40,293 bases of DNA from an uncultured Lachnospiraceae bacterium (lineage in GTDB: Bacteria; Bacillota; Clostridia; Lachnospirales; Lachnospiraceae). The position numbers were made by a program, and so were the translations under genes. Positions 17,229 through 25,965 of this stretch are shown here, in pieces. The stretch lies in the NCBI GenBank assembly GCA_910588655.1, contig CAJUPJ010000034.1, positions 1-40,293 of the forward strand, given 5' to 3'. Each line of letters begins with the position of its first letter. The stretch's first letter is position 1. The notes beneath the pieces were generated by a model that saw nothing but the letters and a program-made list of their open reading frames with translations, was not told where the DNA came from and searched no databases.

Positions 17229-19094
17229 TCAATCATAATAATTTAAAAGCTGTTTTAAATCTGCAATATAATTTATAATATTTTTACCATTATCAGTGTC
17301 CCTTACAAGTATACGCGACTTTTCAGTTTCCACAAGCTGGGACTCAGACTGTATATCCTTATTCTTTGTAAGTGCATGGTATACGCTTTCAAAAGGCTGG
17401 TGTGCCTTAAGCCTCAGCCCGTGCGAATTATAAATAAGTGTATATCCTGCAATGCCTGTTGTTTCATGGTAGTTTTTACAGAAGCCGCCGTCTATTACCA
17501 TAAGCTTGCCATTTGCCCTGATTGGCTGTTCACCTTCAATAGTTTTTACAGGTGTATGCCCGTTAATTATATGTGACATATCAGAATAAAGCCCGAATTC
17601 ACGCAAAATCATATTGCATGTTCTTTCTTCTTTATAATATTTATAGTAAGGGTCTGTTTCTTCTTTCCATGTGCTTTTATCATCTACAAATGTACGTTCA
17701 AATGTTTTTAAATTCCTGCCACATAACGGTGATTTCCTGCCTGCCCACAAATACCACATAAAATCCTTTGCGTCAGTGCTGTGTGTGCTGTAATATGCCC
17801 TTCTTGCCATCTTGTCAGCATAATCCAGGTAGGATTTGCCCTTGTAAATCTCATCACCCATCTGCACACCTTCAAAATTGCCCGCATCATCCATAGGAAT
17901 ACAGCCATGATATAAAAGGTTTCCATTATAAATGCGGTACATGCTGCCTTTTTCATATAAAAACTTTATATGTGACTGTAACCGCACACTGTTTAAAAAT
18001 GCCGCTTTAAGCTCTTCCATAACAGCACTTTCTTCATCTGATAAATCATAAGGGTTTTGGGTATCTATAGTAGGAAATTCCGTATCATTTATCTTATAAT
18101 TAACACCATCTATTAAGACTTCACCAGTTTCAAAATTTATTTTATGTAAAAATATCCTGTCATCCATCCCGTATTCACTATGGCGTCTTATTATGCTTCC
18201 TTCAAGCTTAAATAAAATAACAGATATTGCCTTTAATGCTGCTTCCATAGGGTTCTTGCATGTATATTGCTGCACAGCAAACAAAGCAAGTGAACGCAGG
18301 CTTATGCCATATCCGCTTTCAAGTATTTCTGTGTTCTGGTATTTTAAATTATTACGGATTACATTTGCAATACATGCAAGGCTTCCTGATGCTGCACCCA
18401 TCCAGAGGATATCATGGTTGCCCCATTCAATATCAAGTGAATGGTATCCCTTTAGCAAATCAAGTATTTTATCAGCATAAGGCCCTCTGTCAAATATATC
18501 ACCAACAATATGCAGATGGTCTACAGCAAGCTGTTTAATTAAGCCCGCCAGTGCTACAATAAATTCATCTGCATTTTCAATATCCAGTATTGTATCTATT
18601 ATTTTGCTATGGTAAAGTACCTGGTTATCATCTTCATCTTTCTGTACATGTAAGAGCTCATCAATTATATAAGAAAAATCAGCAGGCATGGCTTTCCTTA
18701 CTTTTGACCTTGTATATTTGGAAGACAGCAGCTTTGCAATTTCTATAAGCTGGTTTAAAACCATCCTGTACCAGTCCCCGGTTAAAACATCCTTTTTGCG
18801 GAGCATTGCAAGCTTTTCCCTTGGATAATAAATTAATGTACATATCTCCTGCTCTTCAAAATCCGTAAGGATACCACCAAATAGCAGATGTACTTTCTCC
18901 CTTACAACTCCTGAACAGTTATTTAAAATATGGTAAAATGCTTCATATTCACCATGCAGGTCACTCATAAAATGCTCTGTGCCCTTTGGAAGGTTTAAGA
19001 TTGCATTAAGGTTAATAATTTCCCTGCATACAGCCTGCTTGGTTGGAAATTTTTCTGCAAGCAGTTTTATATATTTCTTATCTTTTAATTCCAT
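17229..19094 (-). CDS. fbp: Fructose-1,6-bisphosphatase, class III
   Basis: Gluconeogenic enzyme of the Firmicutes-specific class III, hydrolysing fructose 1,6-bisphosphate. It belongs to the metallophosphoesterase fold: MSDLHGEYEAF near residue 45, GDIFDRGPYADK, and GNHDILWMGAASG supply the metal ligands, and INGHTPVK lies near the C-terminus. Length 621 is close to the family's 640-670. The ATG at 19094 is six bases after AGGGGG; the longer frame runs back through a GC-rich hairpin (19106-19123) and is rejected. It is the gene downstream of the DUF606 transporter at 19148. Confidence 0.94.
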   Translation of the reverse strand: MELKDKKYIKLLAEKFPTKQAVCREIINLNAILNLPKGTEHFMSDLHGEYEAFYHILNNCSGVVREKVHLLFGGILTDFEEQEICTLIYYPREKLAMLRKKDVLTGDWYRMVLNQLIEIAKLLSSKYTRSKVRKAMPADFSYIIDELLHVQKDEDDNQVLYHSKIIDTILDIENADEFIVALAGLIKQLAVDHLHIVGDIFDRGPYADKILDLLKGYHSLDIEWGNHDILWMGAASGSLACIANVIRNNLKYQNTEILESGYGISLRSLALFAVQQYTCKNPMEAALKAISVILFKLEGSIIRRHSEYGMDDRIFLHKINFETGEVLIDGVNYKINDTEFPTIDTQNPYDLSDEESAVMEELKAAFLNSVRLQSHIKFLYEKGSMYRIYNGNLLYHGCIPMDDAGNFEGVQMGDEIYKGKSYLDYADKMARRAYYSTHSTDAKDFMWYLWAGRKSPLCGRNLKTFERTFVDDKSTWKEETDPYYKYYKEERTCNMILREFGLYSDMSHIINGHTPVKTIEGEQPIRANGKLMVIDGGFCKNYHETTGIAGYTLIYNSHGLRLKAHQPFESVYHALTKNKDIQSESQLVETEKSRILVRDTDNGKNIINYIADLKQLLNYYD

Positions 19095-19105
19095 AAAAAT
19101 CCCCC

Positions 19106-19123
19106 TGCCGCCTCCTGGCGGCA
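19106..19123 (-). promoter_or_regulatory. GC-rich hairpin directly upstream of the fbp ribosome binding site
   Basis: On the minus strand TGCCGCC, loop AGGA, GGCGGCA: a perfect 7-bp all-but-two GC stem, ending at the base before the AGGGGG site of fbp. The loop with the next bases spells AGGAGG, a decoy Shine-Dalgarno. It could be a terminator for the DUF606 gene (a T5 follows seven bases later) or a translational control element. Confidence 0.5.
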
Positions 19124-19147
19124 CAAATAGCAAAACGGGTTTTCAAT

Positions 19148-19594
19148 CTAACCCCTTAATTCTTTCCATTTAAAAATAATAATGCCTGCTGCCATTAATA
19201 CAACACCTGCAAGTTTTGTCCAGTGGAACTGGCTTTTTTCTACACCAAACATTCCAAAAAGTTCAATAAGATACGCCGATATTATCTGGGCAGATATTAT
19301 AAAAAGGACTGCCTGTGCAGGGCCAAGTGTATTCATGCCAAAAATAACAGTATACGTTATAAATGCACCTATTATGCCTCCTGACAACAGGTAAACAGGC
19401 CTTGTTGATATAACTGCCCCAAAGCTGCTTTCCCTGCCTGTTACAAGCCATGCTGCCATACATACTGCAAATGCTGTAGCATGTACAAATGCGGCAGCAA
19501 TCCATACACCAGTCTGTTTGGTTACTTCTGAGTTAAATACGCCTTGTACACTCATTAATATTCCTGATATTACTGAAACCAACATTCCCCACAT
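19148..19594 (-). CDS. DMT superfamily transporter, DUF606 (YdcZ) family
   Basis: Small membrane protein of 148 residues with about five hydrophobic segments, matching the DUF606 family of short drug/metabolite-type transporters. Typical features: an N-terminal helix with ISGILMSVQGVFNSEV, PVYLLSGGIIGAFITYTVIFG, and LGPAQAVLFIISAQIISAYLIE-type helix, ending GIIIFKWKEL. Members are about 140-150 residues and are thought to work as dimers. The transported substrate is unknown. SD AAGAGG precedes the ATG. It lies between argD and fbp, 65 and 53 bases from each. Confidence 0.88.
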   Translation of the reverse strand: MWGMLVSVISGILMSVQGVFNSEVTKQTGVWIAAAFVHATAFAVCMAAWLVTGRESSFGAVISTRPVYLLSGGIIGAFITYTVIFGMNTLGPAQAVLFIISAQIISAYLIELFGMFGVEKSQFHWTKLAGVVLMAAGIIIFKWKELRG

Positions 19595-19607
19595 AAGAAG
19601 ACCTCTT

Positions 19608-19643
19608 TTCTGTAATAATAATTATAGCATCATCATTACAGAA
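19608..19643. promoter_or_regulatory. Interrupted 9-bp inverted repeat around a TATAAT
   Basis: TTCTGTAAT (19608-19616) and ATTACAGAA (19635-19643) are exact complements 18 bases apart. On the minus strand a TATAAT lies in the spacer, upstream of the DUF606 gene. Geometry suits a repressor operator over a promoter, but the matching -35 is poor. Confidence 0.35.
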
Positions 19644-19659
19644 TATCTCCAAAACAGGT

Positions 19660-20865
19660 TTAATTATTCAACTTTTTATAAACATCATATGCCTTGTTAA
19701 AAATTCCGTCAAGTATATTATACATAGTATCAATATGTTCTTTTTCTATTACAAGGGGAGGCACAAACCTTATTATAGTGCTTCCTGCTGATATTAGAAT
19801 TAATTTGTTTTTGAGGGCTTCTGTAACAATATGGCTTGCCGGCACAGCAAGTTCCATTCCAAGCATAAGCCCCATTCCACGTATATCTTTTATAATTTTA
19901 TTATGTTTATTTTTAAGTGCTTCAAGTTTTTCCCTGAGATAAGGGGCAGTTTCATTAACATGCTGTAATATCCCCTTTTCTTTAAATATCTCAAAAACTT
20001 TGCACACAGCCGCTGTTGCAAGCGGGTTTCCGCCATAAGTAGTGCCATGGTCGCCTGGGCACATTGCGTCTGCCACTTCGCTGCTTGCTGCAAATGCACC
20101 TACAGGCACGCCACAGCCAAGCGCTTTTGCTGTTGTAAGGATATCTGGTTTTACACCATAGTGCTGGTAAGTAAACATCTTTCCAGTACGTCCCATGCCG
20201 CACTGTATTTCATCCAGTATTAATAAAATACCATTTTCATCACAAAGCTTCCTTATGCCTGTTATAAACTCCTCTGTTGCAGGGTAAATCCCGCCTTCCC
20301 CCTGCAGCGTTTCCATTATTAAAGCGCATGTACCACTGTTAATAAGTGCTTTTACACTTTCCAGGTTATTGTATTCCGCAAATGACACCCCGCCTATTAA
20401 TGGTTCAAAAGGTTCTCTGTAATGTTTAGTACCTGTAACAGACAGTGCGCCCATGCTCCTTCCGTGGAAAGAGTGCTCCATTGCAATTATGCCGCCTTGG
20501 CTGTCTTTATTCTTTAAATATGCATATTTCCTTGCCAGCTTTATAGCGCCCTCTATTGCTTCTGTGCCACTGTTTGTAAAGAAAACTCTGTCAAGCCCTG
20601 TTGCTTCTGTAATATAACCTGCCGCTTTAATTGCAGGCTCATTAAAATAAAGGTTTGAAGTATGTATAATCTTGTTTATCTGTTCTTTAAGTGCCTGTTT
20701 ATACTCTTCATTACTGTAACCAAGTGCACAGACAGCAATGCCCGCACCCATATCAAGGTATTTGCTGCCCTGGCTGTCATAAAGGTAAACATCTTCGCCT
20801 TTTGTAAAAACAATGTTTCTGTTGTATACATGTATAAAATGTTTTGAAATCTCTTCTATATCCAC
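19660..20865 (-). CDS. argD: Acetylornithine aminotransferase
   Basis: PLP-dependent class III aminotransferase of 401 residues converting N-acetylglutamate semialdehyde to N-acetylornithine in arginine synthesis. Motifs: NSGTEAIEGAIKLARKY, FHGRSMGALSVTG, the PLP-contacting LILDEIQCGMGRTG, and the Schiff-base lysine in TTAKALGCGVPVGAF; TTYGGNPLA follows. Start is a GTG (20865) after GGGGGA. Third gene of argC-argB-argD, 32 bases after argB. Class III enzymes include ornithine and GABA transaminases, but the operon settles the call. Confidence 0.95.
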   Translation of the reverse strand: MDIEEISKHFIHVYNRNIVFTKGEDVYLYDSQGSKYLDMGAGIAVCALGYSNEEYKQALKEQINKIIHTSNLYFNEPAIKAAGYITEATGLDRVFFTNSGTEAIEGAIKLARKYAYLKNKDSQGGIIAMEHSFHGRSMGALSVTGTKHYREPFEPLIGGVSFAEYNNLESVKALINSGTCALIMETLQGEGGIYPATEEFITGIRKLCDENGILLILDEIQCGMGRTGKMFTYQHYGVKPDILTTAKALGCGVPVGAFAASSEVADAMCPGDHGTTYGGNPLATAAVCKVFEIFKEKGILQHVNETAPYLREKLEALKNKHNKIIKDIRGMGLMLGMELAVPASHIVTEALKNKLILISAGSTIIRFVPPLVIEKEHIDTMYNILDGIFNKAYDVYKKLNN

Positions 20866-20897
20866 AATAATCCCCCGTTCCTGCCAAAGTCTTGAAA

Positions 20898-21812
20898 TTA
20901 ATGCTCATTAAAATAACGCCCGCTGTCATCACCTATTATAGCTGTACCAATACCTTTCTTTGTAAAGAATTCCAGCAGCAGGCAGTGTTCCCTTCTGCCA
21001 TCAAGGATATGCACCCTGTTTACACCTGAATTAACAGCATTTATGCAGTTAGTTACTTTAGGAAGCATCCCGCCAGTTATAACCCCGCCTTCTATAAGCT
21101 TGTTAGCTTCATTAAGGTCAAGTACAGATATAAGTGAGCTCTTATCACCAGGGTTAATATATACACCCTCAACATCTGTAAGAAATGCAAGCTTTTCAGC
21201 GTATATCGCGCCTGCTATGGCACAGGCGGCATCATCAGCATTTATATTGTAAGTATCGCCATTATCATCCATGCCAATTGGTGCAATAACTGGTATAAAA
21301 TCATTTTCAATAAGTGTATCAATAATTTCTGTATTTACTGACTGGATATCACCCACATAACCAATATCCTTGCCATCTGGCATTTTCTTTACTGCCTTTA
21401 ACATGCCGCCATCCTTACCGCATATCCCGGCAGCTTTCACACCAAGTTTCTCTACCATCTGCACAAGGTTTTTATTAACGCGGTTAAGTACCATTTCTGC
21501 AATTTCCATTGTATCTTTATCTGTTACACGCAGCCCGTTTTCAAAACCTGTTTCTTTGCCTGTCTTGTCAAGCCACCTGCTTATTTCCTTGCCGCCGCCA
21601 TGTACAATAACCGGCTTCATCCCAACAAGCTTTAATAAAGCAACATCCTTAATTACACTCTCTTCAAGGTTCTTGTCAAGCATTGCACTTCCGCCATATT
21701 TAACAACAACTTTTTTATTATTAAAATCACGTATATATGGAAGTGCCTCTATAAGAGTTTCTGCCTTCTCTGTAATTATATCAAAATATTCCTTTTTTTC
21801 TTCTTCATTCAT
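20898..21812 (-). CDS. argB: Acetylglutamate kinase
   Basis: Amino acid kinase family enzyme of 304 residues phosphorylating N-acetylglutamate, usually the arginine-inhibited step. Visible: VVKYGGSAM near residue 35, VIVHGGGKEIS near 70, NVNADDAACAIAG-type substrate region (here NINADDAACAIAGAI), and FLTDVEGVY. The N-terminal helix of about 25 residues before the kinase core is of the sort associated with hexameric, arginine-sensitive forms; sensitivity is inferred. It is 48 bases after argC. Confidence 0.95.
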   Translation of the reverse strand: MNEEEKKEYFDIITEKAETLIEALPYIRDFNNKKVVVKYGGSAMLDKNLEESVIKDVALLKLVGMKPVIVHGGGKEISRWLDKTGKETGFENGLRVTDKDTMEIAEMVLNRVNKNLVQMVEKLGVKAAGICGKDGGMLKAVKKMPDGKDIGYVGDIQSVNTEIIDTLIENDFIPVIAPIGMDDNGDTYNINADDAACAIAGAIYAEKLAFLTDVEGVYINPGDKSSLISVLDLNEANKLIEGGVITGGMLPKVTNCINAVNSGVNRVHILDGRREHCLLLEFFTKKGIGTAIIGDDSGRYFNEH

Positions 21813-21860
21813 AGCTTTTCCCTGTCTTTCTTTATTCTTCAGAATTTTTAAGATATTTAT

Positions 21861-22901
21861 TTAAGGAAACATTGGTATTGTTTCCAGTCCCTTATTTTCT
21901 TCAAAACCAAACATTATATTCATATTTTGGACTGCCTGTCCTGCTGCACCTTTTACAACATTATCAATAGCACCCATCATAATAATACGCCCTGTACGTT
22001 CATCTATTTTAAAATTTACATCTACAAAATTGCTTCCCTCTGTCCACCTTGTTTCTGGAAATACATTTTCATCAAGTACACGTACAAAATATTCTTTATT
22101 ATAATATTTGTCATATACAGCCTTAATCTCACTATATGAAAACTTTCCAGCCAGTTTTGCATATGATGTGGCAAGTATACCCCTGTTCATAGGTACAAGA
22201 TGAGGGGTAAAGTTTATAATAACATCCTTTCCAGACGCATAAGAAAGCTGGTCTTCAATTTCTGGTGTATGCCTGTGTACTGCAACACCATATGGCTTAA
22301 TACTCTCATTAACTTCACAGTAAAGGTTTGCGGTTTTTGCTCCACGTCCTGCACCAGATACCCCTGATTTAGCATCAACAATAACAGTATCCATGTCAAC
22401 CAGCCCTTCTTTAGCCAGGGGATAGATTGAAAGAACTGTACATGTAGGGAAACAGCCAGGGTTTGCAATAAGCCTTGCATTTTTTATCTCTTCCCTGTTA
22501 GTTTCACAAAGCCCATATACAGCCTCTTCTATAAAGCCAGGGCTCTGGTGTTTAATCCCGTACCATTCTTCATACTTTGCAACATCTTTAATCCTGAAAT
22601 CAGCACTAAGGTCAATTATCTTCGTCTTTTTTAATACTTCCTCACTGACAAGTGAACTGCAGAGCCCCTGTGGCGTAGCTGTAAAAATAACATCCGCCTT
22701 GTCTGCAAGCTCTTCTATGTCCTCACCCATACAGGTACTGTCTGTAATCTGGAACATATTACCAAATATACTGCTGTATTTCTTATCTATATATGACCTT
22801 GAGCCATACCATACAATCTCCACATCCGGGTGCTGTAAAAGTATACGCACAAGTTCCTGTCCTGCATAACCAGTAGAACCTATAATCCCTGCTTTAACCA
22901 T
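21861..22901 (-). CDS. argC: N-acetyl-gamma-glutamyl-phosphate reductase
   Basis: NADPH-dependent reductase of 346 residues making N-acetylglutamate semialdehyde. Shows the nucleotide-binding GSTGYAGQELVRIL at the N-terminus, the catalytic cysteine in NPGCFPTC near residue 150, SGVSGAGRG and the HRHTPEIEDQL segment. First gene of the arg cluster; a promoter and possible ARG boxes lie upstream. No argJ separates it from argB, unlike the common argCJBD order, so the acetyl group must come from a gene elsewhere. Confidence 0.96.
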   Translation of the reverse strand: MVKAGIIGSTGYAGQELVRILLQHPDVEIVWYGSRSYIDKKYSSIFGNMFQITDSTCMGEDIEELADKADVIFTATPQGLCSSLVSEEVLKKTKIIDLSADFRIKDVAKYEEWYGIKHQSPGFIEEAVYGLCETNREEIKNARLIANPGCFPTCTVLSIYPLAKEGLVDMDTVIVDAKSGVSGAGRGAKTANLYCEVNESIKPYGVAVHRHTPEIEDQLSYASGKDVIINFTPHLVPMNRGILATSYAKLAGKFSYSEIKAVYDKYYNKEYFVRVLDENVFPETRWTEGSNFVDVNFKIDERTGRIIMMGAIDNVVKGAAGQAVQNMNIMFGFEENKGLETIPMFP

Positions 22902-22977
22902 TAATTACACCATGCCTTTCATATGCTTATTTAACATCACCAGACAAACCTGGCGGATGCCCGGTAACGCAATGCCT

Positions 22978-23006
22978 ATTATACAGCTAAATTTATATTT
23001 ATGCAA
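22978..23006 (-). promoter_or_regulatory. Candidate promoter of the argCBD cluster
   Basis: On the minus strand TTGCAT (23001-23006), a 17-base spacer and a perfect TATAAT (22978-22983), about 75 bases upstream of the argC start. The best promoter match in this gap. The predicted leader is short and holds only a weak hairpin (CCAG/CTGG near 22940). Confidence 0.65.
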
Positions 23007-23062
23007 TAGAATTTTTATATTTATCTAAAAATATACATTATTCTTGTATAAAACAGAAAATT

Positions 23063-23100
23063 TATTAATAAATATTCATAAAAATGTATATTTATTAATA
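23063..23100 (-). promoter_or_regulatory. Possible pair of ARG boxes upstream of argC
   Basis: Minus-strand TATGAATATTTATTAATA (23063-23080) matches the ArgR/AhrC consensus TNTGAATWWWWATTCANW at every position but one. A second 18-base site at 23083-23100, two bases away, has three mismatches. Paired boxes near the promoter are typical of arginine repression. In DNA this AT-rich, chance matches are common, so the claim rests on position and pairing. Confidence 0.45.
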
Positions 23101-23111
23101 AATGCAGACAC

Positions 23112-23151
23112 AAAAAACCTGTAGCAAGGATATATCTCCATGCTGCAGGTT
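23112..23151 (-). terminator. Rho-independent terminator of the sigma/anti-sigma operon
   Basis: On the minus strand AACCTGCAGCA pairs with TGCTACAGGTT (11 bp, one G-U), loop of 14, then six T. It lies 45 bases after the anti-sigma gene stop and separates that operon from argC. Confidence 0.85.
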
Positions 23152-23195
23152 TCTATAACAAATTGCAGGCTTCTAATATATATTAAAGCATATTA

Positions 23196-24383
23196 TTATT
23201 TTAAAACATATTCAGTTTCATTTACTGTAACTGATTGTATATTATCCGTATCCACTAAACGGTTAAATACTAATGTAAAATTATTATCTATATCTCCACA
23301 TGCATAACTGGCATTATCTATCTCAGTACCACACTGGTGTATGCCATCCATTTCGTGTTCATGTACAATATACTTCTTACCATTTTTATAATTTATTGAA
23401 ACATAGTATGCATTATATGGGTCATATGCCTCTTCCTTAGAAAGCCCAAGACCTTTTTCCATATCAATTTTAACTGAAAGCGGTGAAACTTCTGCAATAC
23501 CATTCTTACTATTGGTAAATACTGTCTTTTCTGCCTTATCGCTAACAGGGACAGGAACAGAGTTGTATTTAATTTCACTAATATATTTTTCATACTGGAT
23601 ATCCTCTGCCGCATAAAGCTTATCCTTTGTACAAGGATATTCTTCTATATTAAGGGTAACACTGTCTGTATTCTCCTGGTACTGGCATGTCATATAATAG
23701 TAACAATAAACCTTATCTTTTGAGGATTTGTCTATATCTACAAATATTTTACCATCATATTCATCAAAATTAAAATAAAATTTTGCATTGCCAGAAAAGT
23801 CTGCCCCTTTGCTTCTGTTATAGGATTTATTATATTCCAGTACATCAACGCCGCCTTTTTTCTCAAGGGTGAATTCTGCAACAGCAGCATTTCCATCATG
23901 TACAAATGACAATACAGACAGCTTTGTATCACCAATTTTTACATCAACTGGGTTATAAGATATATTGTCTCCAATTAACTCCTCAGCTTTTTCTGGGTCA
24001 GTATTTTCATACTCAGATTTAGGGTATGTTATCTTGCATGATGTACCTTTTTCATCATCATATAAATATTCACTATATGGCTCACCATACTCCACACCTT
24101 TGCCTTCATTTCCCCATATCCTGTTAAAGAATTCCCCTCCTGTTGCGGCATTAGTTATAACTGGTACAGATATAATTAACAAAACGGCAGCGGCAGCAGC
24201 AGCTTTCTTATATTTACCCAGTAAAGGTTTACAAATATTTTTGCGGTACTCTTTAAGCAGCTTCCTTTTATTATTTTTATACTTGTCCGAAAACTCATGC
24301 ACACCATCTAATGCATCAAAATCTTCAATAGAAATGTCAAATAATTCCTGATTTACGTAATTGTCCTTTTTCTCCATATCCAT
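23196..24383 (-). CDS. Membrane anti-sigma factor-like protein with DUF4179 domain
   Basis: Protein of 395 residues encoded just after an ECF sigma factor. Residues about 1-55 are cytoplasmic and charged (expected sigma-binding part), one membrane helix spans about 59-82 (AAAAAAVLLIISVPVITNA), and about 310 residues follow outside, beginning with the GGEFFNRIWG segment typical of the DUF4179 family. Context and topology indicate an anti-sigma factor holding the sigma factor at the membrane until an outside signal; the signal is unknown. The frame overlaps the sigma gene by 47 bases. The ATG at 24377, ten bases from AAGGA, is an equally good start. Confidence 0.82.
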   Translation of the reverse strand: MDMEKKDNYVNQELFDISIEDFDALDGVHEFSDKYKNNKRKLLKEYRKNICKPLLGKYKKAAAAAAVLLIISVPVITNAATGGEFFNRIWGNEGKGVEYGEPYSEYLYDDEKGTSCKITYPKSEYENTDPEKAEELIGDNISYNPVDVKIGDTKLSVLSFVHDGNAAVAEFTLEKKGGVDVLEYNKSYNRSKGADFSGNAKFYFNFDEYDGKIFVDIDKSSKDKVYCYYYMTCQYQENTDSVTLNIEEYPCTKDKLYAAEDIQYEKYISEIKYNSVPVPVSDKAEKTVFTNSKNGIAEVSPLSVKIDMEKGLGLSKEEAYDPYNAYYVSINYKNGKKYIVHEHEMDGIHQCGTEIDNASYACGDIDNNFTLVFNRLVDTDNIQSVTVNETEYVLK

Positions 24384-24891
24384 TACTTCCTTTCACTATA
24401 GTTTTAAGCATTAACTTAGCCCGTTCAAATCTTTTCCTTACATTTGCTTCAGTAATTCCAAGTTCACTGGCAGTTTCTTTTACTGATAAATTCTTTACAG
24501 CAAGGCAGTTTACTACTGAATAATATTTTTCTGGCAGCACAGAAACAAGTTCTTCCATATCAATCTGTGTTTCCTCATTATCTTCACAAGAGATATTATT
24601 TATATCTGCATCCTGTCCTGGAAAATATATAATTTCCTGTTCCCTTTTCTTCTTGTTATACATATTTATAGAAGAATTTTTAATAACAGTAATTATATAT
24701 CTTTTACAGTCATCAGAGCCTGGTTCTGCAAAATATGCATTATGCTTCATCAGCTTAATAAAAGCTTCCTGTACTGCATCTTCTGCCAGTCCTTCATCAT
24801 GCAGCACACTATATGCCACATGGTACATCTTCTGCTCATATAATTCATAGCATTTTTCAATAAACCTTACTGATGCCTTTCTGCTTTGCAT
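24337..24891 (-). CDS. RNA polymerase sigma factor, ECF type
   Basis: Sigma-70 family protein of 184 residues with region 2 (FIEKCYELYEQKMYHVAYSV to DAVQEAFIKLMKH) at about 8-50 and region 4 (LPEKYYSVVNCLAVKNLSVK, then ELGITEANVRKRFERAK helix-turn-helix) at about 115-170. Regions 1.1 and 3 are missing, as in ECF factors. An excellent AGGGAGGTG site precedes the ATG. It is read first, its partner anti-sigma gene second, with a long 47-base overlap that should couple their translation. The target promoters are not evident; I could not find a clear autoregulatory ECF promoter upstream. Confidence 0.92.
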   Translation of the reverse strand: MQSRKASVRFIEKCYELYEQKMYHVAYSVLHDEGLAEDAVQEAFIKLMKHNAYFAEPGSDDCKRYIITVIKNSSINMYNKKKREQEIIYFPGQDADINNISCEDNEETQIDMEELVSVLPEKYYSVVNCLAVKNLSVKETASELGITEANVRKRFERAKLMLKTIVKGSNGYGEKGQLRKSGII

Positions 24892-25015
24892 TACTGCACC
24901 TCCCTTTTATATTCTGCTGGCATCAAAGCCTTATGTATTGTGCTTACACTATATATAACCATTCTGGAAGTGGATTTGTGACAAATAAAAAATAAAAATG
25001 CAGGAAATAATAAGC

Positions 25016-25041
25016 AAAAAGACGGATTAAATTCCGTCTTT
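25016..25041 (-). terminator. Terminator after the SUKH gene
   Basis: AAAGACGGA / TCCGTCTTT, 9-bp perfect stem, 6-base loop, with five T following on the minus strand. It lies 38 bases after the SUKH stop and would also work weakly in the other direction. Confidence 0.85.
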
Positions 25042-25078
25042 ACATTAGCAAATATTTAAGCCAGAATGATTTTCCAGC

Positions 25079-25711
25079 CTATTCTTCTGGAACATCATCA
25101 TAATATGGCCCGGTTAATTCAGCATAACCAAAAAAATCTTCATCTTCAAGTTCCAGTGTCCTGTCTGCATAGTATTCAAGCCAGTCAAGGAAATCCATTG
25201 GCTTTTTATCCACTGGATTTAACAGAGGAAAAGTACCAGCATCATTAGCAAGGTCAAAATACCAGACAGTCCCATATGTATCCTGGTCATCTGAATTTAC
25301 TATTAATATACTGTACATCCCACATCCTTCACCGCATAAGAATATAAACCCTGCATACACCACTTCATTATTAAGGTTATTATATTCTTCATCTGAAAGC
25401 TTATAAATATCCAGTGGGTTTTCTATAGTATATTTAAATTTTTTGCTTATATCTACATCAGCCTGGTCATGGCCAAAAATACTACACATCCCATAAAATG
25501 GCTGTGAGCAGCTTCCTGCCACTGTTGTAATAAACCTTCTGTAATCCTCTGGCAGCTTTATGCCATTTTTCTTTTCAAAACTGGCAACCCTCTCTTCTTT
25601 TAATGGTTTATCCCACACTGGCGGAAAATCCCCACATGGGTATTCTGGATTTTTATCCTTAAGCTTTTCCATCTTTTCCATTATAATTTTAATACGTGCA
25701 TCAATATCCAT
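25079..25711 (-). CDS. SMI1/KNR4 (SUKH) family protein
   Basis: Acidic protein of 210 residues with the SUKH fold signature: W-KPLKEERVASFEKKNGIKLPEDYRRF (about residues 33-60) followed by a strand-rich core and the closing LDWLEYYADRTLEL. SUKH proteins often serve as immunity proteins against contact-dependent or polymorphic toxins. Here it stands alone with its own terminator, far from the immunity island at 30.8-37 kb, and no toxin is adjacent, so a different housekeeping role is possible. ATG follows GGAGGG at good spacing. Confidence 0.8.
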   Translation of the reverse strand: MDIDARIKIIMEKMEKLKDKNPEYPCGDFPPVWDKPLKEERVASFEKKNGIKLPEDYRRFITTVAGSCSQPFYGMCSIFGHDQADVDISKKFKYTIENPLDIYKLSDEEYNNLNNEVVYAGFIFLCGEGCGMYSILIVNSDDQDTYGTVWYFDLANDAGTFPLLNPVDKKPMDFLDWLEYYADRTLELEDEDFFGYAELTGPYYDDVPEE

Positions 25712-25828
25712 TTCTAACCCTCCATTATTTTATTTATCCAAAAGCAGGATATACAGACCTGCCTGGTCTTGGTTTTATTATAACCGGTCTTAGGCTTTAT
25801 CTCAATAACAAATGGGGTGGAAATTATT

Positions 25829-25858
25829 TTGCTGGCCATATGTATAAATTTCTATAAT
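25829..25858 (+). promoter_or_regulatory. Candidate promoter for the short UppS homologue
   Basis: TTGCTG (25829-25834), 18-base spacer, TATAAT (25853-25858) on the plus strand, about 108 bases before the gene at 25966. Confidence 0.5.
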
Positions 25859-25965
25859 CTGTCCATATTTATAAGAGCCGTTTATTTAATTACTGCAAAC
25901 CCAGATTGCTATCTGGCACTATAGTAATTTACAAAAATATATTGTTAAAAGTATTGGAGGATGGC

